Assembly: GCF_040529335.1 (NCBI RefSeq)
Contig: NZ_CP159534.1
Location: 1,922,001 to 1,986,000 of the forward strand
From: Streptomyces sp. HUAS MG91
GTDB taxonomy: Bacteria; Actinomycetota; Actinomycetes; Streptomycetales; Streptomycetaceae
Reading direction: 5' to 3'
DNA: 64,000 nt
Both the position numbers and the translations under genes were made by a program. This document shows positions 9,372-17,274 of this stretch, piece after piece. Every line of letters starts with the position of its first letter. Position 1 is the stretch's first letter. The notes beneath the pieces were generated by a model. The model saw only the letters and a program-made list of their open reading frames with translations, made no database searches and was not told the DNA's origin.

Positions 9372-10646
9372 GTGACGGACATCGTCGACGAGCTGAAGTG
9401 GCGCGGGCTGTGGGCCCAGTCCACTGACGAGGACGCACTGCGCAAGGCGCTCGCGGACGGTCCGATCACGTTCTATTGCGGTTTCGACCCGACCGCGGCC
9501 TCCCTGCACGTCGGCCACCTGGTGCAGGTGCTGACGATGCGCCGCCTCCAGCAGGCGGGCCTGCGCCCGCTGGCGCTGGTCGGCGGCGCCACGGGCCAGA
9601 TCGGCGACCCGCGCCCGACGGCGGAGCGCACGCTGAACGACCCGGAGACGATCGCCCAGTGGGTGACCCGGCTGCGCTCGCAGATCGAGCCCTTCCTCGA
9701 CTTCGAGGGCGAGAACGCGGCGACGATGGTGAACAACCTGGACTGGACCGCGGGCATGTCCGCGATCGAGTTCCTGCGCGACATCGGCAAGCACTTCCGG
9801 GTCAACAAGATGCTGACCAAGGACTCCGTGGCCCGCCGCCTGGAGTCGCAGGAGGGCATCAGCTACACGGAGTTCAGCTACCAGCTGCTCCAGGGCATGG
9901 ACTTCCTGGAGCTGTACCGGCGCTACGGCTGCACGCTCCAGCAGGGCGGCTCCGACCAGTGGGGCAACCTCACGGCCGGGCTCGACCTGATCCACCGCCT
10001 GGAGCCGGAGGCGACGGCGCACTGCATCGCGACGCCGCTGATGGTGAAGGCCGACGGCACCAAGTTCGGCAAGACCGAGGGCGGCGCCGTCTGGCTCGAC
10101 CCCGAGATGACGACGCCGTACGCGTTCTACCAGTTCTGGCTGAACGTGGACGACCGGGACATCTCGACGTACATGCGGATCCTGTCCTTCCAGTCCCGCG
10201 AGGAGCTGGAGGCGCTGGAGGCGCAGACCGCGGAGCGCCCGCAGGCCCGCGCCGCGCAGCGCGCGCTGGCCGAGGAGCTGACGACGCTGGTGCACGGCGC
10301 CGACCAGACGGCCGCCGTGATCGCCGCGTCGAAGGCGCTGTTCGGCCAGGGTGACGGCGATCTGGCGGACCTCGACGAGGCGACGCTCGCGGCCGCCCTG
10401 TCGGAGCTGCCGAAGGCCGAGGTCTCCGAGCTGGGCCCGGTCGTCGACCTGTTCGCCGAGGTCGGTCTCGTGGCCAGCAAGTCCGCCGCGCGGCGGACCG
10501 TGAAGGAGGGCGGGGCCTACGTGAACAACGTCAAGGTCGCCGCCGAGGACCACGTACCGGGCACCGGGGATCTGCTGCACGGTCGCTGGCTGGTCCTGCG
10601 CCGCGGCAAGAAGAACCTCGCGGCCGTCGAGGTCAAGGGCGCCTAG
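9372..10646 (+). CDS. tyrS: Tyrosyl-tRNA synthetase
   Basis: 424 residues, class Ic aminoacyl-tRNA synthetase charging tRNA-Tyr. [15 protein letters not shown] carries the HIGH-type signature (HVGH), QGGSDQWGN the Tyr-binding region, and [14 protein letters not shown] the KMSKS-type loop (KFGKT). A C-terminal S4 RNA-binding domain begins near [21 protein letters not shown] start at 9372 with AAGGAGA upstream. A -10-like TAGACT at 9326-9331 places the likely transcription start about 35 bases upstream. No T-box leader is seen in this short 5' region. A very strong terminator follows. Confidence 0.97.
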   Translation: MTDIVDELKWRGLWAQSTDEDALRKALADGPITFYCGFDPTAASLHVGHLVQVLTMRRLQQAGLRPLALVGGATGQIGDPRPTAERTLNDPETIAQWVTRLRSQIEPFLDFEGENAATMVNNLDWTAGMSAIEFLRDIGKHFRVNKMLTKDSVARRLESQEGISYTEFSYQLLQGMDFLELYRRYGCTLQQGGSDQWGNLTAGLDLIHRLEPEATAHCIATPLMVKADGTKFGKTEGGAVWLDPEMTTPYAFYQFWLNVDDRDISTYMRILSFQSREELEALEAQTAERPQARAAQRALAEELTTLVHGADQTAAVIAASKALFGQGDGDLADLDEATLAAALSELPKAEVSELGPVVDLFAEVGLVASKSAARRTVKEGGAYVNNVKVAAEDHVPGTGDLLHGRWLVLRRGKKNLAAVEVKGA

Positions 10647-10660
10647 GGCCTGCCCGTACA

Positions 10661-10707
10661 CCGAGGGCGCTGTCGCTTCCGCCGGGCGGAAGGGACAGCG
10701 CCCTCGG
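10661..10707. terminator. Long hairpin terminator after tyrS
   Basis: CCGAGGGCGCTGTC (10661-10674) pairs with GACAGCGCCCTCGG (10694-10707), and the inner CTTCCGCC pairs with GGCGGAAG. About 22 base pairs with two single-base bulges, placed between the convergent tyrS and GlsB-like genes, so it probably works in both directions. Confidence 0.9.
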
Positions 10708-10728
10708 TCGTGCCGCCGGCGCGGAGCG

Positions 10729-11004
10729 CTAGGTCCGCTTCTTGTTGCCCCGCAACGACGTCCACGCCATGTCGCCCACCGCGACGACCACGACGGCGCC
10801 GATCAGCTGGAGCAGATGGCGGATCCAGTCGATGCCCTTGGTGTCGTTGACGCCGAGGCCCGTGGCCGCCCAGTTGCCGAGAACGCTGCCGATGATGCCG
10901 AAGACCGTCGTCAGCCACAGCGGGATCTGCTGCTTGCCCGGCAGGATCGCCTTCGCGATCAGGCCCAGCACCAGACCCACGATGATCGCCCACAACCAAC
11001 TCAT
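10729..11004 (-). CDS. GlsB/YeaQ/YmgE-family stress-associated membrane protein
   Basis: 91 residues with three hydrophobic segments: WLWAIIVGLVLGLIAKAIL, LTTVFGIIGSVLGNWAA and LIGAVVVVAVGDMAW. The repeated G-x3-G helices and the PGKQ turn are typical of the transglycosylase-associated (GlsB/YeaQ) family, whose members are induced by envelope or general stress; the biochemical role is unknown. Start: ATG at 11004 with GAGGAGG 7 bases upstream. Monocistronic, ending at the shared terminator with tyrS. Confidence 0.88.
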   Translation of the reverse strand: MSWLWAIIVGLVLGLIAKAILPGKQQIPLWLTTVFGIIGSVLGNWAATGLGVNDTKGIDWIRHLLQLIGAVVVVAVGDMAWTSLRGNKKRT

Positions 11005-11233
11005 GACATCGCCTCCTCAAGCGGCGCGGAGTGCGCGGCCTGCGCCACTCACGTGCGATCAGTCTCCGGCCGTACTCCGTACGGCGCATGTCGGGGCACC
11101 CCATACGTGGTACGGCGCAGGTGGCACGCCCAGGTCAGGGCCGCCCCGGTCTCGTAGCCGACGCAGCCCCGGCGTAACGTGGTTGCGGTCCGGTCCGGGG
11201 AGAGTCCGGCGAGCTGGCGGGTGGTGGAATGTG

Positions 11234-11584
11234 ATGCGGAAGCGCAGCGACAACGGCGGAGCACAGGTTTTCCGGATCACCGGAGCACGGCAGGGGCTCG
11301 CCGAGGACGTGCGCGGGCGGCAACGCCGGTACGTCATCTCGATGGGGATCCGCACCCTCGCGGTGATCGCCACCGCGGTGCTGTGGGACATCGAGCGGCC
11401 CGTCGCCATCGTGACCCTGGTGCTCGGCGCCTTCCTTCCCTACGTGGCCGTGGTCATCGCCAACGCGGGCCGGGAGAACGCGCCGAACCTGCCGTCGACC
11501 TTCGTGCCGGCACCCACGCGTCCGATGATCGCGCCGACGCCTGCGGCGGGTCCCGCGGAATCCGTCCCGGAGGACCGGGTGTAG
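11234..11584 (+). CDS. DUF3099 two-helix membrane protein
   Basis: 116 residues. A basic N-terminal region FRITGARQGLAEDVRGRQRR is followed by two membrane helices (MGIRTLAVIATAVLW and VAIVTLVLGAFLPYVAVVIANA, residues ~38-78) and a Pro/Ala-rich cytosolic tail. This layout matches the actinobacterial DUF3099 family; function unknown. Start is GTG 11231 or ATG 11234; the RBS is weak (GGTGG). The basic region could bind lipid headgroups or nucleic acid, which is speculation. Confidence 0.8.
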   Translation: MRKRSDNGGAQVFRITGARQGLAEDVRGRQRRYVISMGIRTLAVIATAVLWDIERPVAIVTLVLGAFLPYVAVVIANAGRENAPNLPSTFVPAPTRPMIAPTPAAGPAESVPEDRV

Positions 11585-11715
11585 CCGTCGGCGCCCTCCG
11601 GCACCCGTACCGGCCCGCACCGGCCTGCGGTACGACTGGTCGATAAAGCTCAAGAAAAGCTCAGATCAATCATGTGGTTCCGGTGCCGGGTACGGGGTCG
11701 CGCGTGACATACTGC

Positions 11716-11795
11716 GTACGCGCTCCGCATCCCCCGTCGGAGCGACGGACCGACGCCGGGCAGCTCCCCCCGTGGCTGCTCGGCGTCGCCTTTTC
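11716..11795 (+). ncRNA. 6C-type small RNA (two C-loop hairpins plus terminator)
   Basis: Two adjacent hairpins: CGCTCCG (11721-11727) with CGGAGCG (11738-11744), loop containing CCCCC; and GACGCCGGGCAGC (11752-11764) with GCTGCTCGGCGTC (11775-11787), loop containing CCCCCC, then CCTTTT. Two stem-loops with runs of cytosines in the loops are the hallmark of the actinobacterial 6C RNA, which is reported to rise during sporulation in S. coelicolor. A -10-like CATACT (11708-11713) would start transcription at about 11719. The first loop has five rather than six cytosines. The ends are estimates. Confidence 0.75.
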
Positions 11796-11840
11796 TCCGG
11801 TGTTTTCCAGGGGATTTTCCGGGCCGTTTAAGGTTGAGCC

Positions 11841-12095
11841 GTGAATCTCACGAACCTGTCCGGACCGACTCCGCCGTCCCCCACGACCCCCCAGTGCTCG
11901 GCCAAGGGCTGCCGTGCCGACGCGGTGTGGGTGCTGGCGTGGAACAACCCGAAGCTGCACACGCCCGAGCGCCGCAAGACCTGGCTCGCCTGTGACGAGC
12001 ACCGCGAGTCCCTCTCCCAGTTCCTCGGCGTGCGCGGGTTCCTGAAGGACGTCGTGACGCTCGCCGAGTGGGAGTCCGCCGAGCGGCAGGACTGA
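11841..12095 (+). CDS. Small probable zinc-binding protein (often mislabelled acetone carboxylase)
   Basis: 84 residues. Cys19-x4-Cys24 and Cys51-x2-His54 (CSAKGC and CDEHR) make a likely zinc site. The middle VWVLAWNNPKLHTPERRKTW is conserved in actinobacteria as I remember it. Databases sometimes call this family acetone carboxylase, which the sequence does not support. The GTG start at 11841 lacks a Shine-Dalgarno sequence; a TAAGGT six bases upstream fits a -10 box for a leaderless mRNA. It is convergent with moaA. Function unknown. Confidence 0.75.
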   Translation: MNLTNLSGPTPPSPTTPQCSAKGCRADAVWVLAWNNPKLHTPERRKTWLACDEHRESLSQFLGVRGFLKDVVTLAEWESAERQD

Positions 12096-12125
12096 CTCGC
12101 CGGTCAGCGGGCGGTGCCCGGCCGC

Positions 12126-13124
12126 TCAGCCGCCGATCGCCGACATCGGACGGTCGGGCTGGAGGAACGTCGGGTCGTCGAGGCCCGAGCCGGCCTTCTT
12201 GCCCCACATCGCCAGCTTCCAGATGCGGGCGATGGCCTCGTCGTCGCCCTCCGGACCGTCCGCGCGCAGCGCCGCACGCAGATCCGTCTCCTCCCGCGCG
12301 AACAGGCAGGTACGGACCTGGCCGTCGGCGGTGAGGCGGGTGCGGTCGCAGGCCGCGCAGAACGGGCGGGTCACCGAGGCGATGACGCCGACGCGGTGCG
12401 GCCCGCCGTCGACGGTCCAGCGCTCGGCCGGGGCGGAGCCGCGCTCCCCCGACTCCTCGGGGGTCAGCTCGAAGCGGGTGCGCAGGGAGGCCAGGATGTC
12501 ACCGGCGGTGACCATGCCCTCGCGCTTCCAGCCGTGCTGGGCGTCCAGTGGCATCTGCTCGATGAACCGCAGCTCGTAGTCGTGCTCGACGGCCCAGGCG
12601 AGGAGGTCGGGCGCCTCCTCCTCGTTCAGCCCCGGCATCAGGACCGAGTTGATCTTCACCGGGGTCAGGCCCGCCTCGTGCGCGGCGGCGAGTCCCTCGA
12701 TGACGTCCTTGTGGCGGTCGCGGCGGGTCAGCGTCTTGAAGACGTCGGGGCGCAGCGTGTCCAGCGACACGTTCACCCGGTCCAGGCCCGCCTGCTTCAG
12801 GGCGGCGGCGGTGCGCTTCAGCCCGATGCCGTTCGTCGTCAGCGACATCTGGGGGCGGGGCTCCAGGGCGGCGACCCGCTCGACGATCCCGACCAGTCCG
12901 GGCCGCAGCAAAGGCTCGCCGCCGGTGAAGCGGACCTCGGTGATGCCGAGGTGCGTGACGGCGATCCGGACGAGGCGGACGATCTCGTCGTCGGTCAGCA
13001 GATCCGACTTCCCCAGCCACTGCAGGCCCTCTTCCGGCATGCAGTACGTGCACCGGAGATTGCAGCGGTCGGTCAGCGAGACCCGCAGGTCGGTGGCCAC
13101 CCGGCCGTAGGTGTCGATGAGCAC
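12126..13124 (-). CDS. moaA: GTP 3',8-cyclase MoaA (molybdenum cofactor)
   Basis: 332-residue radical SAM enzyme; with MoaC it turns GTP into cyclic pyranopterin phosphate, the first step of molybdopterin synthesis. N-terminal [4Fe-4S] site CNLRCTYC (C21, C25, C28). The second C-terminal cluster site is in FCAACDRTRLT with the later Cys in RTCLFA. The protein ends MSAIGG, and the terminal GG is needed for catalysis in the family. Start: GTG at 13124 with GAGGGAGG upstream; the frame extends further but has no conservation there. moaC is not in the window. Confidence 0.95.
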   Translation of the reverse strand: MLIDTYGRVATDLRVSLTDRCNLRCTYCMPEEGLQWLGKSDLLTDDEIVRLVRIAVTHLGITEVRFTGGEPLLRPGLVGIVERVAALEPRPQMSLTTNGIGLKRTAAALKQAGLDRVNVSLDTLRPDVFKTLTRRDRHKDVIEGLAAAHEAGLTPVKINSVLMPGLNEEEAPDLLAWAVEHDYELRFIEQMPLDAQHGWKREGMVTAGDILASLRTRFELTPEESGERGSAPAERWTVDGGPHRVGVIASVTRPFCAACDRTRLTADGQVRTCLFAREETDLRAALRADGPEGDDEAIARIWKLAMWGKKAGSGLDDPTFLQPDRPMSAIGG

Positions 13125-13221
13125 GTGGGCCCCCTCCCTCTTGTCGTGCGTACAAGGCCTGACACTGACCGAGCCTACGTGACGGGTCCGACACCGACAG
13201 TCCGGTGATCCCACGAGCGTG

Positions 13222-13270
13222 CCGTGCCCCCGTCGTAGAGAGCTACCAGCTCGCCACGACGGGGGCACGG
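13222..13270. terminator. 15-bp hairpin between moaA and symporter
   Basis: CCGTGCCCCCGTCGT (13222-13236) pairs with ACGACGGGGGCACGG (13256-13270); the loop holds a further AGCT/AGCT pairing. It lies just downstream of the symporter stop (13285, minus strand) and about 100 bases upstream of moaA, so it most likely ends the symporter operon. Confidence 0.8.
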
Positions 13271-13284
13271 GACAGAACGCGCGA

Positions 13285-14913
13285 TCAGTGGGCTCCGGTG
13301 CCCGTGAGGGAGCGCACCTCCAGCTCCGCGTACTTGCCCGCGTCGGCCTTCTCCTTGGCCAGGTAGGTGCCGATGACGCCGAGCAGGAAGCCCACGGGGA
13401 TCGAGATGAGGCCCGGGTTCTCCAGCGGGAACCAGTCGAAGTCGGCGCTCTTGAACATGGACGTCTCCTTGCCGGAGACGACCGGCGAGAAGAGGACCAG
13501 GAAGACCGCGGTGAACAGGCCGCCGTAGATCGACCACAGCGCGCCGGTGGTGTTGAAGCGCTTCCAGAAGAGGCTGTAGAGGATCGTCGGCAGGTTCGCG
13601 GACGCGGCGACCGCGAAGGCCAGGGCGACCAGGCCCGCGACGTTCAGGTCGCGCGAGAGCGCGCCGAGGGCGATCGAGACGATGCCGATGAAGACCGTGG
13701 CCCAGCGGGCGGCCCGCATCTCCTGCTTCTCGGTCGCCTGGCCCTTCTTGATCACGTTGGCGTAGATGTCGTGCGCGAAGGACGACGACGAGGCCAGGGT
13801 CAGGCCCGCGACGACCGCGAGGATCGTGGCGAAGGCGACGGCCGAGATGGACGCAAGCAGGATCGCGCCCCAGCTGGAGTCGACGCCGCCCAGATGCAGG
13901 GCGAGCAGCGGTGCCGCGGTGTTGCCCGCCTTGTTCGAGGCGATGATCTCTTCCGGCTTGATGAGCGCGGCGGCGCCGAAGCCGAGCGCGAGCGTCATCA
14001 GGTAGAAGACGCCGATGATGCCGATGGCCCAGTTGACCGACTTACGGGCGGCCTTGGCGGTCGGCACCGTGTAGAAGCGGATCAGGATGTGCGGCAGTCC
14101 GGCGGTGCCGAGGACGAGCGCGATGCCCAGCGAGATGAAGTCGATCTTCGAGGTGGCCGTGGCGCCGTACTTCAGGCCCGGCTCCAGGAAGGGCGAGCCC
14201 TTGCCGCTGTTCTCGGCGGCCGTGCCGAGCAGGTCCGAGATGTTGAAGTCGAACTTCAGCAGGACCAGGAAGGTCAGCAGGATGGCACCGGCGATGAGCA
14301 GCACGGCCTTGACCATCTGCACCCAGGTGGTGCCCTTCATGCCGCCGATCGTCACGTACACGATCATCAGGACGCCGACGAGCGCGACGATGCCGACCTT
14401 GCCGGCGTCGGAGGTGATGCCGAGCAGCAGCGAGACCAGGACGCCCGCGCCCGCCATCTGCGCGAGCAGATAGAAGATGGAGACGACGATGGTGGAGGTG
14501 CCGGCGGCGGTGCGGACCGGGCGCTGGCGCATCCGGTAGGCGAGCACGTCGCCCATCGTGTAGCGGCCGGAGTTGCGCAGCGGTTCGGCGACCAGGAGCA
14601 GGGCGACGAGCCAGGCGACCAGGAAGCCGATGGAGTAGAGGAAGCCGTCGTAGCCGAAGAGGGCGATGGCGCCCGCGATGCCGAGGAACGACGCGGCGGA
14701 CATGTAGTCGCCGGAGACCGCGAGGCCGTTCTGGAAGGCGGTGAACTGCCGTCCGCCCGCGTAGAAGTCGGCCGCGCTCTTGGTCTGGCGGCCCGCCCAT
14801 ACGGTGATGACGAGGGTCGCCGCGACGAACACCGAGAACAGGGTGATGATCAGCGGCCGGTGGTCGCTCGCCTCGGCGGCGGCCAGCGTGAACTGTGACG
14901 TGACGGGGCTCAT
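13285..14913 (-). CDS. Sodium:solute symporter, cation/acetate (ActP-like)
   Basis: 542 residues, about 13 membrane helices, SSS family. Conserved features: AGRQTKSAADFYAGGRQFTAFQNGLAVSGDYMSAASFLG near the N-terminus, GTAGLPHILIRFYTVP in the middle, and the MKGTTWVQMVKA loop. It is closest to ActP/MctC-type carriers of acetate and short monocarboxylates. Start: ATG at 14913, overlapping the upstream DUF485 gene by four bases (ATGA). ActP genes usually follow a DUF485 (YjcH-like) gene, which supports the call. The exact substrate is unproven. Confidence 0.9.
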   Translation of the reverse strand: MSPVTSQFTLAAAEASDHRPLIITLFSVFVAATLVITVWAGRQTKSAADFYAGGRQFTAFQNGLAVSGDYMSAASFLGIAGAIALFGYDGFLYSIGFLVAWLVALLLVAEPLRNSGRYTMGDVLAYRMRQRPVRTAAGTSTIVVSIFYLLAQMAGAGVLVSLLLGITSDAGKVGIVALVGVLMIVYVTIGGMKGTTWVQMVKAVLLIAGAILLTFLVLLKFDFNISDLLGTAAENSGKGSPFLEPGLKYGATATSKIDFISLGIALVLGTAGLPHILIRFYTVPTAKAARKSVNWAIGIIGVFYLMTLALGFGAAALIKPEEIIASNKAGNTAAPLLALHLGGVDSSWGAILLASISAVAFATILAVVAGLTLASSSSFAHDIYANVIKKGQATEKQEMRAARWATVFIGIVSIALGALSRDLNVAGLVALAFAVAASANLPTILYSLFWKRFNTTGALWSIYGGLFTAVFLVLFSPVVSGKETSMFKSADFDWFPLENPGLISIPVGFLLGVIGTYLAKEKADAGKYAELEVRSLTGTGAH

Positions 14914-15278
14914 GCGCCGCCCTCCATACGGGACTTGATGGCCTCGGCCTTGGGGTCCAGCTTCGCGGCGGCGTGCCGGGAGTACCACCAGGCGATGAGG
15001 AACGTGGTGAGGAACTGGGCGAGGCCGAGGACGAGGGCGACGTTGATGTTGCCGACGACCTTGGTGCCCATGAAGTCGCCCGCGTAGTTCGAGAGCAGGA
15101 CGTACACGAGGTACCAGGCGATGAACGCGATGGTGAGCGGGAAGGCGAACGAGCGGTGCGCGTGGCGCAGTTCGCCGAACTCCGCGCTCTGCTGCACCTC
15201 GGTGAACTCCTCGGTGGAGGGCAGCGTGCGGGGCTCGTCCGGACTGCCCTTCGGCGGTGGTGGTGCGTCGGTGGCCAC
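14910..15278 (-). CDS. DUF485 (YjcH-like) membrane protein, partner of the symporter
   Basis: 122 residues from the GTG at 15278. Cytosolic N-terminus EFTEVQQSAEFGELRHAHRSFAFP, then two membrane helices (LTIAFIAWYLVYVLLSNYA and NVALVLGLAQFLTTFLIAWWYSRHA). The FxxLRxxHRSFxFP pattern is diagnostic for DUF485. An in-frame ATG at 15362 would add 28 Pro-rich residues, but only the GTG at 15278 has a good RBS (GAGGAG, 5 bases away). Coupled by overlap to the symporter gene; likely an accessory or regulatory subunit. Confidence 0.85.
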   Translation of the reverse strand: MATDAPPPPKGSPDEPRTLPSTEEFTEVQQSAEFGELRHAHRSFAFPLTIAFIAWYLVYVLLSNYAGDFMGTKVVGNINVALVLGLAQFLTTFLIAWWYSRHAAAKLDPKAEAIKSRMEGGA

Positions 15279-15674
15279 GGAGACTCCTCGTGGTGCGGGT
15301 GCTTTCGGGGACTTTTCAGGGGGAGTTGCGGGAGTCGCGGGCGACTCGGGCTGTGCGGGCATACGTGTTCTCGGACCTCATGGTGACGTGGATCACGTGA
15401 GCCGGGTCGCGATGGTAGAGCGAGCCGACGTGATCCGACAGGGGGGTGGATCGTGCTCCTTGCCCCCTGCACAACGGCACGGCGGCGCCAACGGAGCGGT
15501 TCAACTCCCCTGATTTCTTTCGGAACTCGTTGATGACCTGCGGCGACTAGAGATACGTTCGCACCGCACCACGCGTCATGTACCTGCCCGGGCACCACAT
15601 GTGTTCGGGCTTTACGCATATGCCCCCAGATATGCCCCCATTCGCCCTTGAACGACGGATGATGTGGAGATCCC
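15279..15674. other. Intergenic region upstream of subtilase 1, with 11-bp direct repeats
   Basis: About 400 bases without a convincing gene, between the divergent DUF485 and subtilase genes. The notable structure is a direct repeat ATATGCCCCCA at 15618-15628 and 15630-15640, spaced 12 bases start to start (about one helix turn). It is 35-57 bases before the subtilase ATG, where a transcription factor could act. Whether it lies upstream of or inside the transcript is unknown. Confidence 0.55.
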
Positions 15675-17201
15675 ATGGCTCATCTTCGTGCCAGACGACG
15701 TATGGCCCTCGCCCTGCCGATCGGCATGGCGCTCACGGCGTCCTTCGGCTTCCTGCCGTCCGCGGCCGCCGCACCGGTCGACTCCCCGTCGGTGAACGCC
15801 CGTTCGGCCTCCGACACCTCGCTCGCGTACGTCGTCAACACGCGGAGCACCGACGCGCGCACGCTCTCCTCCGTGCGCAAGGCGATATCCGCGGCCGGCG
15901 GTTCCGTCGTCGAGACGTACGCCAGGATCGGCGTCTTCGTCGTCCACTCCGCCAACCCGGACTTCGGCAAGCAGGTCCGCGCCGTGAAGGGCGTGGCCTC
16001 GGCGGGCGCCACCCGCACCACGCCGCTCACCGCGGCCGGCACCACCGACGAGGGCAAGGTCCAGCGGCTGACGGCCGCCGAGGTCAAGTCCGCTTCCGCG
16101 ACGGCGACTTCCGGTGAGGAGCCGCTGGAGGCCAACCAGTGGGACCTCAGGGCGATCGGCGCCGACAAGGCGGCGAAGATCAACCCGGGCAGCAGAAACG
16201 TCACGGTCGGGGTGATCGACACCGGCGTGGACGACACCCACCCCGATCTCACCGCGAACTTCTCGCCCTCCCAGTCGGCCAGTTGCATCGGCGGCAAGGC
16301 CGACACCTCGTACGGCGCCTGGCGGCCCGCGACCCCGGACCACTACCACGGCACGCATGTCGCCGGTGAGATAGCCGCCGCCCGCAACGGAGTCGGTGTC
16401 GCGGGTGTCGCGCCCGGCGTGAAGGTCGCGGGCATCAGGGTGGCCGACCCGCAGACCGAGCTGTTCTACCCGGAGAGCGTCGTCTGCGCCTTCGTGTTCG
16501 CCGCCGACCACGGCATCGAGGTCACCAACAGCAGCTACTACGTGGACCCGTGGCTGTACAACTGCCTCGACGACCCCGACCAGCGGGCCATCGTGGACGC
16601 GGTGAACCGGGCCCAGCTGTACGCCACCCACAAGGGCACCCTGAACCTGGCCTCGGCGGGCAACTCCTCCGACGACCTCGACTCGGACGCGCTCGTCGAC
16701 GAGTCCAGCCCCGACGACTCGACGCCGGTCACCCGGACCGTCGACCCGCACAAGTGCTTCGACGTGCCGACCCAGCTGCCGGGTGTCGTCACGGTCAGCG
16801 CGACCGGCGTGAACAAGGCCAAGTCGTACTACTCCAGCTACGGCAAGGGCGTCATCGACGTCGCGGCGCCGGGCGGCGACAAGCTCCAGATCCCCGGCAC
16901 CCCGGACGCCAACGGCCGCATCCTGTCGACGCTGCCGGGCAACGCGTACGGCTATCTCCAGGGCACCTCGATGGCGTCCCCGCACGCGGCGGGCGTCGCC
17001 GCGCTGCTGAAGTCCCGGCACCCGAAGGCGACTCCGGCCCAGTTGCAGGCGCTGCTCAAGGCGCAGGCGGACCCGCAGGCCTGCCCGGCCTCGTACGACC
17101 CCGACGGCACCGGCACGTACAAGGCGACCTGCACCGGCGGCACGCGCGACAACAGCTTCTACGGCCGCGGCATCGTCAACGCGCTCGACGCCGTCAAGTA
17201 G
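15675..17201 (+). CDS. Secreted S8 subtilisin-like serine protease (copy 1)
   Basis: 508 residues. Signal peptide RARRRMALALPIGMALTASF with cleavage near AAAA (residues ~30-34). An inhibitor I9-like propeptide (~50-120) precedes the S8 domain with Asp182 (VIDTGVDDTHPDL), His225 (HGTHVAGE), oxyanion Asn330 (ASAGN) and Ser432 (GTSMASPHAAG). Paired cysteines in the C-terminal tail (CPASYD...CTGG) suggest a disulfide. It ends NSFYGRGIVNALDAVK, the usual S8 end. A closely similar protease gene lies 73 bases downstream in tandem. Role: extracellular protein breakdown, possibly during development. Confidence 0.93.
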   Translation: MAHLRARRRMALALPIGMALTASFGFLPSAAAAPVDSPSVNARSASDTSLAYVVNTRSTDARTLSSVRKAISAAGGSVVETYARIGVFVVHSANPDFGKQVRAVKGVASAGATRTTPLTAAGTTDEGKVQRLTAAEVKSASATATSGEEPLEANQWDLRAIGADKAAKINPGSRNVTVGVIDTGVDDTHPDLTANFSPSQSASCIGGKADTSYGAWRPATPDHYHGTHVAGEIAAARNGVGVAGVAPGVKVAGIRVADPQTELFYPESVVCAFVFAADHGIEVTNSSYYVDPWLYNCLDDPDQRAIVDAVNRAQLYATHKGTLNLASAGNSSDDLDSDALVDESSPDDSTPVTRTVDPHKCFDVPTQLPGVVTVSATGVNKAKSYYSSYGKGVIDVAAPGGDKLQIPGTPDANGRILSTLPGNAYGYLQGTSMASPHAAGVAALLKSRHPKATPAQLQALLKAQADPQACPASYDPDGTGTYKATCTGGTRDNSFYGRGIVNALDAVK

Positions 17202-17274
17202 CGAGTCCCGTACCGCAGTTGCTCCGCACCATGACGTACGTCCTCGGCTCGACATCAGACCGAACGGAGACTTC

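Noticed and set aside
13219..14898. 559-codon plus-strand frame opposite the symporter
   Set aside because: Product is Asp/Arg/Gly/Glu-rich with no domain; the minus-strand frame encodes a clear SSS transporter.
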